The notes under the pieces were generated by a model, which was given only the letters and a program-made list of their open reading frames with translations, ran no database searches and was not told the DNA's origin. The position numbers were made by a program, and so were the translations under genes. DNA of 64,000 nucleotides, from NCBI RefSeq assembly GCF_021699055.1, contig NZ_SSXC01000040.1, forward strand, positions 1 through 64,000, read 5' to 3'. Numbering within the stretch: the first letter of the stretch is position 1; each line of letters opens with the position of its first letter. The stretch is from Blastococcus sp. MG754426 (lineage in GTDB: Bacteria; Actinomycetota; Actinomycetes; Mycobacteriales; Geodermatophilaceae). Of this stretch, positions 44,497 to 52,829 are shown piece by piece.

Positions 44497-45655
44497 CCGC
44501 AACCGCCGCGACCAGTGGGCGAAGGGCGTTCGTCCACATGTAGGGCTCGGCCAGCGCCCGCGGTCCGGCACGAGGGCAATCCTTCCTGGCGAGGTCGAGG
44601 ATGGCGTCCGCGAACGCCTCCGGCGAGTCGGAAAGGCGGAGGTGTTCGCCAGCGAGGTGCTCCAAGCCGAGAGCGCCCAAGGATGTAGCGACCACAGGTG
44701 TTCCGCAGCCGAGGGCCTCAAGGATCTTCAGGCGTGTGCCGCCGGCGGCAAGTAGTGGCGCAGTCGCGACACGCGCAGCCGCGACATAGGGGATTACGTC
44801 TGGAACATCCCGGATGACGTCGACGCGCTCGCTTGCGAGGCGTAGGACCTGAGGAGCTGGGGAGCGACCGATCAAGCGAAGTCGGAGCGCGGATCGTCGT
44901 TCAACTAAAGGCCATACCTCTTTGACGAGCCACTGAGCGGCGTCAATGTTCGGCTGCCATCCAAGATGTGCCACGAAGACGATCGAGTTGTCCCGACTGC
45001 CCTCGATGTGGAATGCGTCGCTCGACACCCCGTTAGGCGCCACGGTTATGAAGGGTGCCGGCGACCGCTCGCCCAGGCCCGCGTCGAGCAGTTCGCGATC
45101 TCTAGAACTCACGGTGGTGATGTGTGTGGTACCTCGTGGTAGGAATCGTTCCATGTGGCGTAGCCGGCGAGCCTCGTAGGATGCGATCGTTCGTCTCAGC
45201 ATGTTGGGTGCGGACGAGGCGTAGTTCGCCATCAGCTCCGACTCGATGTTGTGCATATCCACAATAACCGGCGACGGAAGTATGTAGGCGTAGGGAAGTA
45301 GCTGAGTGAATTCCACCAGGGTTGCTACGTAGCGCCGTGTCGATCCTGCGGCGCTAAGCGCGGAAACTAGGCGGTGATCGAACCACCGCGCTGAGGACAT
45401 ACTGCCGGAGCGCGCATAGCGAATGGCGACGCGGCCCGCTGCAACCCAATCCCCCGCACTCGGCTTGCGCGCGGCCAGGCCTGTCGTATCTGCCGGAGGT
45501 GCCGACCGAGGGGCGAACGCGTCGACCGCGTACCCCGCGTGTCGCAACTCGTTGATGATGTTGTGAACTCGGAGGCTCCCACCATCTCGAGGATGCTCGA
45601 ATCCTGGCTTCGAGAGAAGGAGTACGCGTGGCCGCCGGCCCGACTCGGGTGTCAC
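44465..45655 (-). CDS. glycosyltransferase family 4 protein
   Basis: A 396-aa GT-B enzyme. Visible are VLLLSKPGFEHPRDGGSLRV at the N-terminus, VIVDMHNIESELMANYA, THITTVSSRDRELLDAG, ITVAPNGVSSDAF, VFVAHLGWQPNIDAAQWLV and GTRLKILEALGCGTPVVATS (donor-site glutamate). These are typical of sugar transferases of the TIGR03087/GT4_WcaC-like type. GTG start. It is divergent from the Wzz/kinase gene with 191 bp between, which must hold both promoters. Confidence 0.85.
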   Translation of the reverse strand: MTPESGRRPRVLLLSKPGFEHPRDGGSLRVHNIINELRHAGYAVDAFAPRSAPPADTTGLAARKPSAGDWVAAGRVAIRYARSGSMSSARWFDHRLVSALSAAGSTRRYVATLVEFTQLLPYAYILPSPVIVDMHNIESELMANYASSAPNMLRRTIASYEARRLRHMERFLPRGTTHITTVSSRDRELLDAGLGERSPAPFITVAPNGVSSDAFHIEGSRDNSIVFVAHLGWQPNIDAAQWLVKEVWPLVERRSALRLRLIGRSPAPQVLRLASERVDVIRDVPDVIPYVAAARVATAPLLAAGGTRLKILEALGCGTPVVATSLGALGLEHLAGEHLRLSDSPEAFADAILDLARKDCPRAGPRALAEPYMWTNALRPLVAAVADASTKRSGIE

Positions 45656-45846
45656 GAACGTGCAGCTTAGTCGGTTGGCGAGTCGGCGGACGGGTGGTTA
45701 ACGGGTGATATGGAAGGCTGTGCCATGACAGGTCACTCCTCGGAGGTGTGTCCGTGGGTGGCGCCCTGGCCTATTCTTCCGAGTGGGCCACTGGCGCGGG
45801 CGGCCTAGACGTCTTGTTCGGATTCATGGAGCGATCGGGGATGTAG

Positions 45847-47217
45847 TTGCAGTTCGGGACCGTGATCGCTGTCCTGCGCAGGGGTTGGCTGTTGGTAGCC
45901 CTGGGCGCCATCCTTGGCGGGGCCGTCGGTTGGACGACGAGCGCGCTCGCGACCCCAATGTATGCAGCGCGCACTCAGCTGTTTGTTTCGACTACCGACT
46001 CCACGACTAGCTCTGCGTTTCTGCAGGGCAGCCAGTTCTCGAGGGAGCGAGTGGCCTCCTATGCCGAACTGCTAGCTGGAGAGGACCTAGCGGCGCGCGT
46101 AGTAGAGCGTCTCAACTTGGACGTATCCCCCCGCGATCTGGCGGATCGGATCTTGGCCTCGTCAGAGGCAGGTACGGTGATTCTGGAGGTCACCGTCCTG
46201 GACTCGTCGGCAGACCGTGCGGCGGATATCGCGGCCGCCTTGGGAGCGGAGTTCCTCGACTTGGTGAGGGAACTTGAGACGCCTGACGGGAGCGAATCGT
46301 CGCCGGTGAAGGTGACAGTCACAGATCGGCCAGAAGTCCCGACAGCTCCCAGTACCCCACGGACAGCGCGCGCGATCGGCCTGGGCCTAGTGGGCGGCGC
46401 ATTCCTCGGTGCGGCTGCCGCTCTGCTACGCACCCGCCTAGATCGCACAGTGCGCAATGCCGAGGAGCTCTCGTCGCAGGCCGGTTACCCCATGATCGGG
46501 ACGATCGTTCGTGACGAGAGTCTGGGGCGGCAGCATGTCCTCGACCGCAGTGCTTCGACCCGGGTGGCGGAGGACTACCGACAACTTCGGACAAGCCTGC
46601 AATTCCTGAACGTAGATAGCCCTCCCAGAGTCATCATGATCTCGAGTGCAATGCCTGCGGAGGGTAAGACGACTCTCGCCATACATCTTGCACTTGCGCT
46701 CGCGGAAGCCGGAAAGGAAGTGGTTCTGGTCGATGCGGATCTGCGTCGCCCCCGAATTGCCAGCTACTTAGGTCTAGTCAATGGCGTGGGTCTAACGAAC
46801 ATCCTCGCCGGCTCGGCGGAGGTTGCGGACGTGGCTCAAGCGTATAGCGCAAGCAGCATTACGGTGATTGGGGCTGGCCCCAACCCGCCGAACCCAAGCG
46901 AGCTTCTGGCGTCTAAGCATATGTTGGAATTACTTGGGCAGTTGCGAGACAAGTACGACTTCGTAATTGTTGACTCGCCGCCAGTCCTGCCGTTGGCGGA
47001 TGCTTCTGGTCTCGCCGCGATCGTGGATGGCGTGCTGCTCTCTGTTCGATACGGCCAGAGTCGGAAGGATCAGGTCGCGCAGGCGAGCACCAATCTTGCA
47101 CGTGTCGGAGCCAAGCCTCTTGGCTTCGTTCTGAGCATGGTTCCCCCCAAGGCGACAAGTTCCGTGGCGTACGGGTACGGCACCGAATATGGCGAGAGCG
47201 GAAAGCACCGCGGTTAG
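45847..47217 (+). CDS. polysaccharide co-polymerase / tyrosine autokinase (Wzz + BY-kinase fusion)
   Basis: A 456-aa inner-membrane protein. The N-terminal Wzz domain has two helices (GWLLVALGAILGGAVGWTTS and IGLGLVGGAFLGAAAALL) enclosing an outside loop. The C-terminal cytoplasmic BY-kinase has Walker A SSAMPAEGKTTLA near residue 270, Walker A' VVLVDADLRRP and Walker B FVIVDSPPVLPLADA. The tail AYGYGTEYGESG gives three tyrosines for autophosphorylation. It sets chain length and controls export. The start is a TTG with GGGGA upstream. Its low-GC codon use marks it as part of the island, and a paralogue lies at 60578. Confidence 0.9.
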   Translation: MQFGTVIAVLRRGWLLVALGAILGGAVGWTTSALATPMYAARTQLFVSTTDSTTSSAFLQGSQFSRERVASYAELLAGEDLAARVVERLNLDVSPRDLADRILASSEAGTVILEVTVLDSSADRAADIAAALGAEFLDLVRELETPDGSESSPVKVTVTDRPEVPTAPSTPRTARAIGLGLVGGAFLGAAAALLRTRLDRTVRNAEELSSQAGYPMIGTIVRDESLGRQHVLDRSASTRVAEDYRQLRTSLQFLNVDSPPRVIMISSAMPAEGKTTLAIHLALALAEAGKEVVLVDADLRRPRIASYLGLVNGVGLTNILAGSAEVADVAQAYSASSITVIGAGPNPPNPSELLASKHMLELLGQLRDKYDFVIVDSPPVLPLADASGLAAIVDGVLLSVRYGQSRKDQVAQASTNLARVGAKPLGFVLSMVPPKATSSVAYGYGTEYGESGKHRG

Positions 47218-47695
47218 TCGACGGGCTCCTGCTAGTCGCCTGTGTCAGTCATCGATCGGCTCGTTGGTCGCCCGCGTCGAGAAACGTTCGGGCGATGATC
47301 GGGCTGAAGAGTGCTTCTTCTTCTCTAGTTGTAGACAGCGTGACGTCACAGTGCCGCGCGGGGGTACTCCCTGTCGTCGGCAGGCTCAGAGCGGCCGCCA
47401 TCGGTGTCGAGTGCGGCGGGCTTGCGGCGTCTGCTGCGTAGCGTGGACGTGGCGAGGCTCGGCGCTACGAATGGCTGAAAGTCGGGGCGACCGCCTACTG
47501 AGAGTAGTCAGAGTCCTTCGCCACGTGACGAAGTGCATCGAATCACCCGAAAGAGGTTTGTGTATTTGTCATGACGCCTTCCGCAGACTCGTCGGTCTCG
47601 GTACGGTCGGTGCGCCGGTTGAACACTGAAGTTCCTGGCTGTACGCACAGTCGCGCCGGGGCTTCGGTCCTGGCATCCGCACGGGGGTACGGGGC
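47218..47695. other. 478-bp gap at the right edge of the island
   Basis: No convincing gene. It contains the palindrome GTGACGTCAC (47340-47349) and a short AT-rich patch near 47555-47570. GC content rises to the genome level towards the right. Confidence 0.45.
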
Positions 47696-49210
47696 TTGTC
47701 TTTGCTTGAGGTCAGTGACGGCGCTGTCCGTCACATCCCGCGACAGCGTGATCGCCGGCCGTTGTGGCCCGCCGCTCGCCTGCGAGGCGAGGGGACGGCC
47801 GCGCGCCGTGCCTGGCGGTCACGGTATGTCCGCCGGCTGGTCGCGCTCGACGTCGCCAGCGCTATCGCGGCCGGCGTCCTAGGACAGATCGCCGAGACGC
47901 AGCCGGTCAGCGGGTCGATGGACCTGGTTGGCAGCCTGGTGACGGTGCTCGTCATCTTCCCGCTGCTCTGGGCCGGAGCCATGCTTGTCGCTCGTGCCTA
48001 CGAGGAGCGGTTCCTCTGGATCGGGGCCGAAGAGTTCCGCCGGGTCTTCTTCGCCGCGGCGATGTTGCTGGCCACCATCGGCACCGTCTCCTGGGCCTTC
48101 CGGCTCGAGCTCGCCCGCGGTTTCGCCATCGTCGCCCTTCCGGTCGCTCTACTGCTGACCATGGGTCACCGCATGGCGCAGCGCTCCTGGCTGCACGGTG
48201 AACGCAGGCACGGCAAGTTCCAGCAGACCGCCATCATCGTCGGGCACCGGGGCGGTGTCGCCGCGCTTCACGCCCAGCTCGACCGGGCGAAGGAGCACGG
48301 CTACCAGGTCATCGGGTGCTGTGTCCCCGCCGGTGGAAGCAGTGACACCTTCGACGGCCTGCCCGTTCTCGGATCGCTCGACTCGGTGGTGGACGTCGTG
48401 CGCGCCTACGAGGTCGACACCGTCGCGGTCCTCCCGTGCCCGGAGCTCGACGGATCCGCGCTGCGGCAGCTCGGCTGGGACCTGGAGGACACGCAGGCCG
48501 AGCTTCTGCTCGCACCGGCGGTCACGGAGGTCGCCGGCCCGCGGGTGCGCATCCGTCCTGTCGCGGGTCTGCCTCTCATGCACGTCGAGCGACCGGAGTT
48601 CACGGGGCACCGCCGCATCGTCAAGAACGTCTTCGACCGTTCGGCGGCGCTCTTCGGCATCCTGCTCATCTCCCCGGTCCTCGTGGTGCTCGCGCTCGCG
48701 GTCAAGCTCACCAGCCGCGGCCCGGTCTTCTACAAGCACGAGCGGATCGGCCAGGGGGGCCAGCCCTTCGAGGTCTACAAGTTCCGCAGCATGGTGCCGG
48801 ACGCCGACAAGCTGGTGGACACGCTCTTCGAGGAGAGCAACGAGGGCAATGACGTCCAGTTCAAGATGAAGCGCGACCCGCGCGTCACCCGCGTCGGTGC
48901 CGTCATGCGCCGGTACTCCCTCGACGAGCTGCCTCAGCTGTTCAACGTGCTGAACGGGAGCATGAGCCTCGTCGGGCCGCGCCCGCACGTGACCCGCGAG
49001 GTCGAGCAGTACGGCTTCGACATGCGCCGCCGGCTGCTGGTGAAGCCCGGCATCACGGGCCTGTGGCAGGTCAGTGGTCGCTCGGACCTCTCGTGGGATG
49101 ACTCGGTGCGCATCGACGTGCGGTACGTCGAGAATTGGACCCTGTCCTTCGACCTGATGATCCTGTGGAAGACCGTGGGCGCCGTCCTCCGCGGCTCGGG
49201 CGCTTACTGA
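47696..49210 (+). CDS. WbaP-type undecaprenyl-phosphate sugar phosphotransferase
   Basis: A 504-aa polyprenol-phosphate glycosyl-1-phosphate transferase that starts repeat-unit synthesis on the membrane. About four N-terminal helices and a CoA-binding-like domain (QTAIIVGHRGGVAALHAQLD, CCVPAGGSSDTFDGLPVLGS) precede the catalytic domain from residue about 310. That domain has KNVFDRSAALFGILLISPVL, VYKFRSMVPDADKL, DPRVTRVGAVMRRYSLDELP, SMSLVGPRPHVTREVEQYG and KPGITGLWQVSGRSDLSW. The TTG start is the first possible one and fits the paralogue at 62498 (shared RLRGEGT-x-ARRAWR). High GC, so it is native, not part of the island. Confidence 0.92.
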   Translation: MSLLEVSDGAVRHIPRQRDRRPLWPAARLRGEGTAARRAWRSRYVRRLVALDVASAIAAGVLGQIAETQPVSGSMDLVGSLVTVLVIFPLLWAGAMLVARAYEERFLWIGAEEFRRVFFAAAMLLATIGTVSWAFRLELARGFAIVALPVALLLTMGHRMAQRSWLHGERRHGKFQQTAIIVGHRGGVAALHAQLDRAKEHGYQVIGCCVPAGGSSDTFDGLPVLGSLDSVVDVVRAYEVDTVAVLPCPELDGSALRQLGWDLEDTQAELLLAPAVTEVAGPRVRIRPVAGLPLMHVERPEFTGHRRIVKNVFDRSAALFGILLISPVLVVLALAVKLTSRGPVFYKHERIGQGGQPFEVYKFRSMVPDADKLVDTLFEESNEGNDVQFKMKRDPRVTRVGAVMRRYSLDELPQLFNVLNGSMSLVGPRPHVTREVEQYGFDMRRRLLVKPGITGLWQVSGRSDLSWDDSVRIDVRYVENWTLSFDLMILWKTVGAVLRGSGAY

Positions 49211-49223
49211 CGCACGCCTCACG

Positions 49224-49263
49224 CACACCGCTCCGCCCGGCAACCTTCGGGCGGAGCGGTGTG
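49224..49263 (+). terminator. intrinsic terminator after the WbaP-type gene
   Basis: A perfect 16-bp stem CACACCGCTCCGCCCG / CGGGCGGAGCGGTGTG around 8 nt, then CTTT, 13 nt after the stop codon. Confidence 0.85.
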
Positions 49264-49584
49264 CTTTCCGGCCCTCGGCGAGCGCCAGGGTCGGATAGCC
49301 GTATGGGCATCAGCAACCGGCCCCAGTGTGTCGGTGTCGGGGTATGGGGCATCGGTGGCCGGCAGGTTGCGCCCGCTCTCCCGCCGCAGGTGCCGCCTAG
49401 CCAGTGGGCCTGGCGCAATGTGAGCCGCCCACTTCTGCAGCGCAGGCGGCCGACCGAACTGAGCTGATCGGCCCCGTTTGATTGAGAAGCGGCGCAGGGG
49501 AGGCGGGGTGTGAGCGCCCGTTGCGTGCAGGCCAGGCTCCGTCAGGCGCCCGGATCAGACGGCGAGGTCGAGGTGCCGGACGTG
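49264..49584. other. 321-bp convergent intergenic region
   Basis: Between the WbaP-type gene and the minus-strand LCP gene. I see no gene, repeat or second hairpin of note. Confidence 0.5.
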
Positions 49585-50697
49585 TCAGCGCGGAACGTCG
49601 GGGAGCGCCTCGTCGGCGAACTCGGCGGCGTTCTGGCCGAGCGAGTCGCTGCGCAGGTACCCCCACATCCGCTCGGCGGCGTTGTCGTCGAGGTAGACGA
49701 CGCTGGCCGGCCCCTCCATGCCGATGCCGAGCACCGGGGCGGTGAAGTACTCGATGTCGCCCGGCGTCACCCCGCGCATCGAGTAGGCCAGGCTCACCAG
49801 GTCACCGTTGCTGAGCGTGTCGTCGACGCTGACCGCGCTCGTGATCGCCAGCATGGCCGAGTCGAGCTTCGGCGGGCTGGTGAAGGTCTCCGAGCTGAAC
49901 AGCTTGTCGAACATGGCCCGCAGGTACTGCTGCTGCCGCTTCACCCGGTCGAAGTCGCCGCCCGGCAGGCCGTAGCGCTGCCCGAGGTACCAGCGGGCCT
50001 CGTCCCCGTTCAGGTGGTTCATCCCGGCCTCGAAGGTGTACGGGCCGTTCTGCGTCGTCTCGGCGACCACCACGTCCACGCCGCCGAGGTCGTCGGTCAC
50101 CTGGATCAGGCCGTCGAAGTCGATGGCGACGTAGTGGTCGATGCGCACCTGGGTGAGCTGCTCGACGGTCTGCACCAGCAGCGACGGCCCGCCGAAGGCG
50201 TAGCTGGCGTTGATCTTGTCCATGCCGTGGCCGGGGATCTCCACCCACGAGTCGCGGGGGATGGAGATCAGCTGGGCGTGCTGCCGGTCGGCCGAGAGCC
50301 GGGCGAGCATGATCGCGTCGGAGCGGCCGCCGGGGGCGACGCCCTCCGCGCTCTCGGTGCGGGTGTCGGAGCCGACCAGCAGGAAGGTCACCGGCTCCTC
50401 GCCGGCGGCCTGCTGCGGGGTGGCGGGCGCGGGGCGCGCCTCCTCGGGCAGTTCGGCGAAGACGTCGGAGACGCGGTCGATGTTGCCGGCCCACCGGTCG
50501 GCGAGGAACCAGAAGCCGCCGCCGGCCACCAGGCCGAGCACGAGCGCGAGGACGCCCAGGCCGATGAGCACCCGCCGCAGCCCGCGGCGGGGCCGGCCGG
50601 TCTCCGCGTCCTCGTGGTCGTCGCCGTCGTCGATCAGGGGGAGGGGAGAGGTGTCGCGTGTGCCGTGCTCCGGCGCGCCGTTCGCGTCGCTGCGCAT
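49585..50697 (-). CDS. LCP (LytR-CpsA-Psr) family protein
   Basis: A 370-aa protein with a cytoplasmic N-terminus, one membrane helix (VLIGLGVLALVLGLVAGGGF) and an extracytoplasmic LCP domain. Signature parts: FLLVGSDTRTE, GGRSDAIMLARLSADRQH, LISIPRDSWVEIPGHGMDKI, NASYAFGGPSLLVQTVEQLT and VDVVVAETTQ with LNGDEARWYLGQRYGL and DFDRVKRQQQYL. The Arg and Asp residues that hold the lipid pyrophosphate are kept. Such enzymes transfer undecaprenyl-linked glycans to peptidoglycan. Here it would attach the polysaccharide made by the surrounding genes. Confidence 0.93.
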   Translation of the reverse strand: MRSDANGAPEHGTRDTSPLPLIDDGDDHEDAETGRPRRGLRRVLIGLGVLALVLGLVAGGGFWFLADRWAGNIDRVSDVFAELPEEARPAPATPQQAAGEEPVTFLLVGSDTRTESAEGVAPGGRSDAIMLARLSADRQHAQLISIPRDSWVEIPGHGMDKINASYAFGGPSLLVQTVEQLTQVRIDHYVAIDFDGLIQVTDDLGGVDVVVAETTQNGPYTFEAGMNHLNGDEARWYLGQRYGLPGGDFDRVKRQQQYLRAMFDKLFSSETFTSPPKLDSAMLAITSAVSVDDTLSNGDLVSLAYSMRGVTPGDIEYFTAPVLGIGMEGPASVVYLDDNAAERMWGYLRSDSLGQNAAEFADEALPDVPR

Positions 50698-50751
50698 TCC
50701 TCGGACCCCCGTCGTCGTCGAACCCGGTCGAGGGTACGGCGGCGCAGGTCA

Positions 50752-50771
50752 GGGCAGGGCCTGCCCTGCCC
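50752..50771 (-). terminator. short hairpin after the small membrane gene
   Basis: GGGCAGGGC and its exact complement are separated by CT. It lies 13 nt downstream of the minus-strand gene at 50785. No U-tract. Confidence 0.45.
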
Positions 50772-50784
50772 CACGCGGGTGAGG

Positions 50785-51114
50785 TCAGGCCCGGCGTCGC
50801 TCCCCGTCCCGGGTGGCCCGCTTCGCGGTGGGACCGTGGCCGCCGACGGCCGAGCGGCCGCGGCGCGGCGCCGTGCGCGGAGCCTCCCCGGCCGCCACGT
50901 CCCGCCAGATCACGTCCCGGCCGTCGTCCGCGGAGTCCGCGAAACGGGGTGACTCCGACCCCTCACGGGCGAGATCCGGTCCGCCGAACGTCAGATGCCG
51001 GTCCAGGGCCGCCTGCCGCTTGAGGTCGGCCAGGTGGATGCTGCGGCCGATCACGAGAGCCACAGCCAGGGCGACGACCACCCACACCGCGATGAGGACC
51101 AGCACCCAGCTCAT
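50785..51114 (-). CDS. small single-pass membrane protein
   Basis: A 109-aa protein. One N-terminal helix (SWVLVLIAVWVVVALAVALV), then a charged cytoplasmic tail with AREGSESPRFADSADDGRD and a basic end. No family is recognised. AGGAAGAG lies just before the ATG. It is upstream of and codirectional with the LCP gene, with a hairpin between. Possible accessory of cell-envelope assembly by position only. Confidence 0.65.
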   Translation of the reverse strand: MSWVLVLIAVWVVVALAVALVIGRSIHLADLKRQAALDRHLTFGGPDLAREGSESPRFADSADDGRDVIWRDVAAGEAPRTAPRRGRSAVGGHGPTAKRATRDGERRRA

Positions 51115-51189
51115 GGGCTCTTCCTAGGTGTCGCCGGCTCGCCGCCGGATCCGACAGGGATGGGCCGTTCCCGTGCGAAGGACTTACTG

Positions 51190-51221
51190 CCCTGACGGTA
51201 CGCCCGCATGCCTGGTCAGGG
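51190..51221 (-). other. hairpin downstream of the acyltransferase gene
   Basis: CCCTGAC (51190-51196) can pair with GTCAGGG (51215-51221) across an 18-nt loop. Weak terminator candidate. Confidence 0.3.
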
Positions 51222-51299
51222 GCGTGGTTCCGCGATTCGCACGGCCCCCCAAACCTGGTGAGCACGTGCGGTGACTCTGCGGCGGGATCGACGCGTTGG

Positions 51300-52535
51300 C
51301 TACCGGCGCGGGGTGTGGCCGGCGCCGCCGGTGCTGACCGGCAGCGAGCCGCCGCGCAGCCGCCGCTCGAGCGGCTTCTCCACCACCGTGAACAGCACGT
51401 AGGCGCTGGCGATCGATCCGGCCAGGGCCAGCACCGTCGCCCCCAGGGCCACGGCCAGGTTGGTGGGCATCAGCACGTAGTCCACCGCCCGGATCACCAG
51501 CTGGTGGGTGAGGTAGAAGGCGAACGACCACTCGCCGAGCTTCACCAGCACCGGGTGGCGGAACACCGACGGCCGCCCGTCCAGGTCGGCCTGCGCCGCC
51601 GTCGCGATGGTGAGCGCGAACGGGATGAACGGGATCGCCACCCAGATCAGGTACGCCGGGGCGTACGCGGCGATGACGTAGGCGACGGCGACCAGCGCCA
51701 GCGAGCCGCCCAGCCCGATCCGCCGGATCCGGCGCCCCTCCTTGATCCACAGCGCGATCAGGATGCCGAGGCAGAACTCCCACAGCCGCTGCACCGGGAA
51801 GATGAAGATCGCCCAGTCGGCCACCGTCTCGCCGTGCGTGAGCGGCGCCAGCACCATCGGCGGCACGATCACCAGCAGGCAGAGCACCCCGGCCGCGATC
51901 CAGCGCGCCCGCTCCGAGAGCCGCAGCGCCTGCACGATGAGCAGCGGGAACATCGCGTAGAAGAACATCTCGCACGAGATCGACCACGTGACGCCGTTGC
52001 CGGCCCAGTAGTACTCGTTGTCCGGGATCCACGCGTGCAGCCCGACGAACGACGGGGCCATGTGCCACAGGAGCTCGCCGGTCTGCTCCGGCCGGGCCAG
52101 CGCGTTCAGCGGGATGAACGCGATCACCGCCACCCAGTACGCGGGCGCGATGCGGGCGAACCGCCGCCGGTAGAACGGCCCCGCCTTGTCACCGGGCCGG
52201 TGGGTCCAGGTGAGCACGAACCCGCTGAGGATGAAGAAGAAGCTCACCCCGGCCGCACCCGGCTCCAGGAACGGGTAGACCGCGTCGCCGACCGGCGTCG
52301 TCTCGAACGTCGCGATCGTGTGCGAGCCGAACACCAGCAGCGCGGCGATGAACCGCAGGCCGGTCAGCGAGTCCAGCCGCGCCGTCGGCCGGGCCGGGGT
52401 GGGTCCGGACGACGACGCCCGCGGGCGCGCCGGGAACGCCGCCGGGCGGGCGGACGGCCGCTCGCCCGCGCGCTGACCGGCCGATCGAGCGGGGGTGCCG
52501 TGGGAGGTCGTGCCGGGTCGAGGTGCCGACACCAC
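51300..52535 (-). CDS. OafA-type membrane acyltransferase
   Basis: A 411-aa acyltransferase-3 protein. It has a disordered Pro/Ala/Arg-rich N-terminus of about 60 residues, then RLDSLTGLRFIAALLVFGSH (membrane helix 1 with the conserved R and H), GAAGVSFFFILSGFVLTWTH, RRFARIAPAYWVAV, GVTWSISCEMFFYAMFPLL and further helices up to FYLTHQLVIRAVDYV. It probably transfers acetyl or succinyl groups onto the polysaccharide. Unlike the gene at 22042 it has no SGNH domain. The GTG at 52533-52535, preceded by AAGGG, was chosen over more distant starts. Confidence 0.88.
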   Translation of the reverse strand: MVSAPRPGTTSHGTPARSAGQRAGERPSARPAAFPARPRASSSGPTPARPTARLDSLTGLRFIAALLVFGSHTIATFETTPVGDAVYPFLEPGAAGVSFFFILSGFVLTWTHRPGDKAGPFYRRRFARIAPAYWVAVIAFIPLNALARPEQTGELLWHMAPSFVGLHAWIPDNEYYWAGNGVTWSISCEMFFYAMFPLLIVQALRLSERARWIAAGVLCLLVIVPPMVLAPLTHGETVADWAIFIFPVQRLWEFCLGILIALWIKEGRRIRRIGLGGSLALVAVAYVIAAYAPAYLIWVAIPFIPFALTIATAAQADLDGRPSVFRHPVLVKLGEWSFAFYLTHQLVIRAVDYVLMPTNLAVALGATVLALAGSIASAYVLFTVVEKPLERRLRGGSLPVSTGGAGHTPRR

Positions 52536-52829
52536 TAACCCTTCCGAGGTGCACGGGGCACCTCGGGCTTCTCGACGAGGACACACCCGGGGAAGATCAT
52601 CGGATTCCACAGTAGAGGCTGCGCGCCGTCGCCGCTCTCCGCCGGGGAACACAGCACGTGAACACCTCGTTCCATACGCGTGGCGGTGACTCTGCGGTCA
52701 CGAGCTCGCGATGGGTAACCTCGGGCCTCCCGCCCGTGGTCACCCGGCGCGGGTTCGCGCCGCGCGAGCCGGCCGCCGTCCGGGGCGCTGCGCCGCCCAC
52801 CGCGCCGATACCAGGACCAAGAGGGAACC
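52536..52829. other. divergent promoter region
   Basis: 294 bp between the acyltransferase (minus) and the lipoprotein (plus). No gene. TAACCT near 52716 is a -10 candidate for the plus-strand gene. Confidence 0.35.

Larger units (their letters stand above)
37382..47690. other. low-GC polysaccharide biosynthesis island
   Basis: By eye this stretch is much less GC-rich (perhaps mid-50s to 60%) than the more than 70% on both sides, with A/T-ending codons common. It holds eight genes, all for surface polysaccharide. The left edge is the damaged IS256 copy. The right edge lies in the gap before the phosphoglycosyltransferase at 47696. Confidence 0.75.

Noticed and set aside
47340-47349. Palindrome GTGACGTCAC as an operator
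   Set aside because: A lone 10-bp palindrome without a partner regulator or a repeated copy is not enough.
47571-47882. A possible small gene (103 aa) upstream of and overlapping the WbaP-type gene
   Set aside because: The product is Ser/Arg-rich without any motif, and it overlaps the well-supported phosphoglycosyltransferase by about 190 bp in another frame.
51268-52697. A 15-bp direct repeat (GCGGTGACTCTGCGG at 51268 and 52683) flanking the acyltransferase gene, as if an integration footprint
   Set aside because: A single 15-mer match is near chance expectation in 64 kb of high-GC sequence, and the flanks do not match or show terminal repeats.
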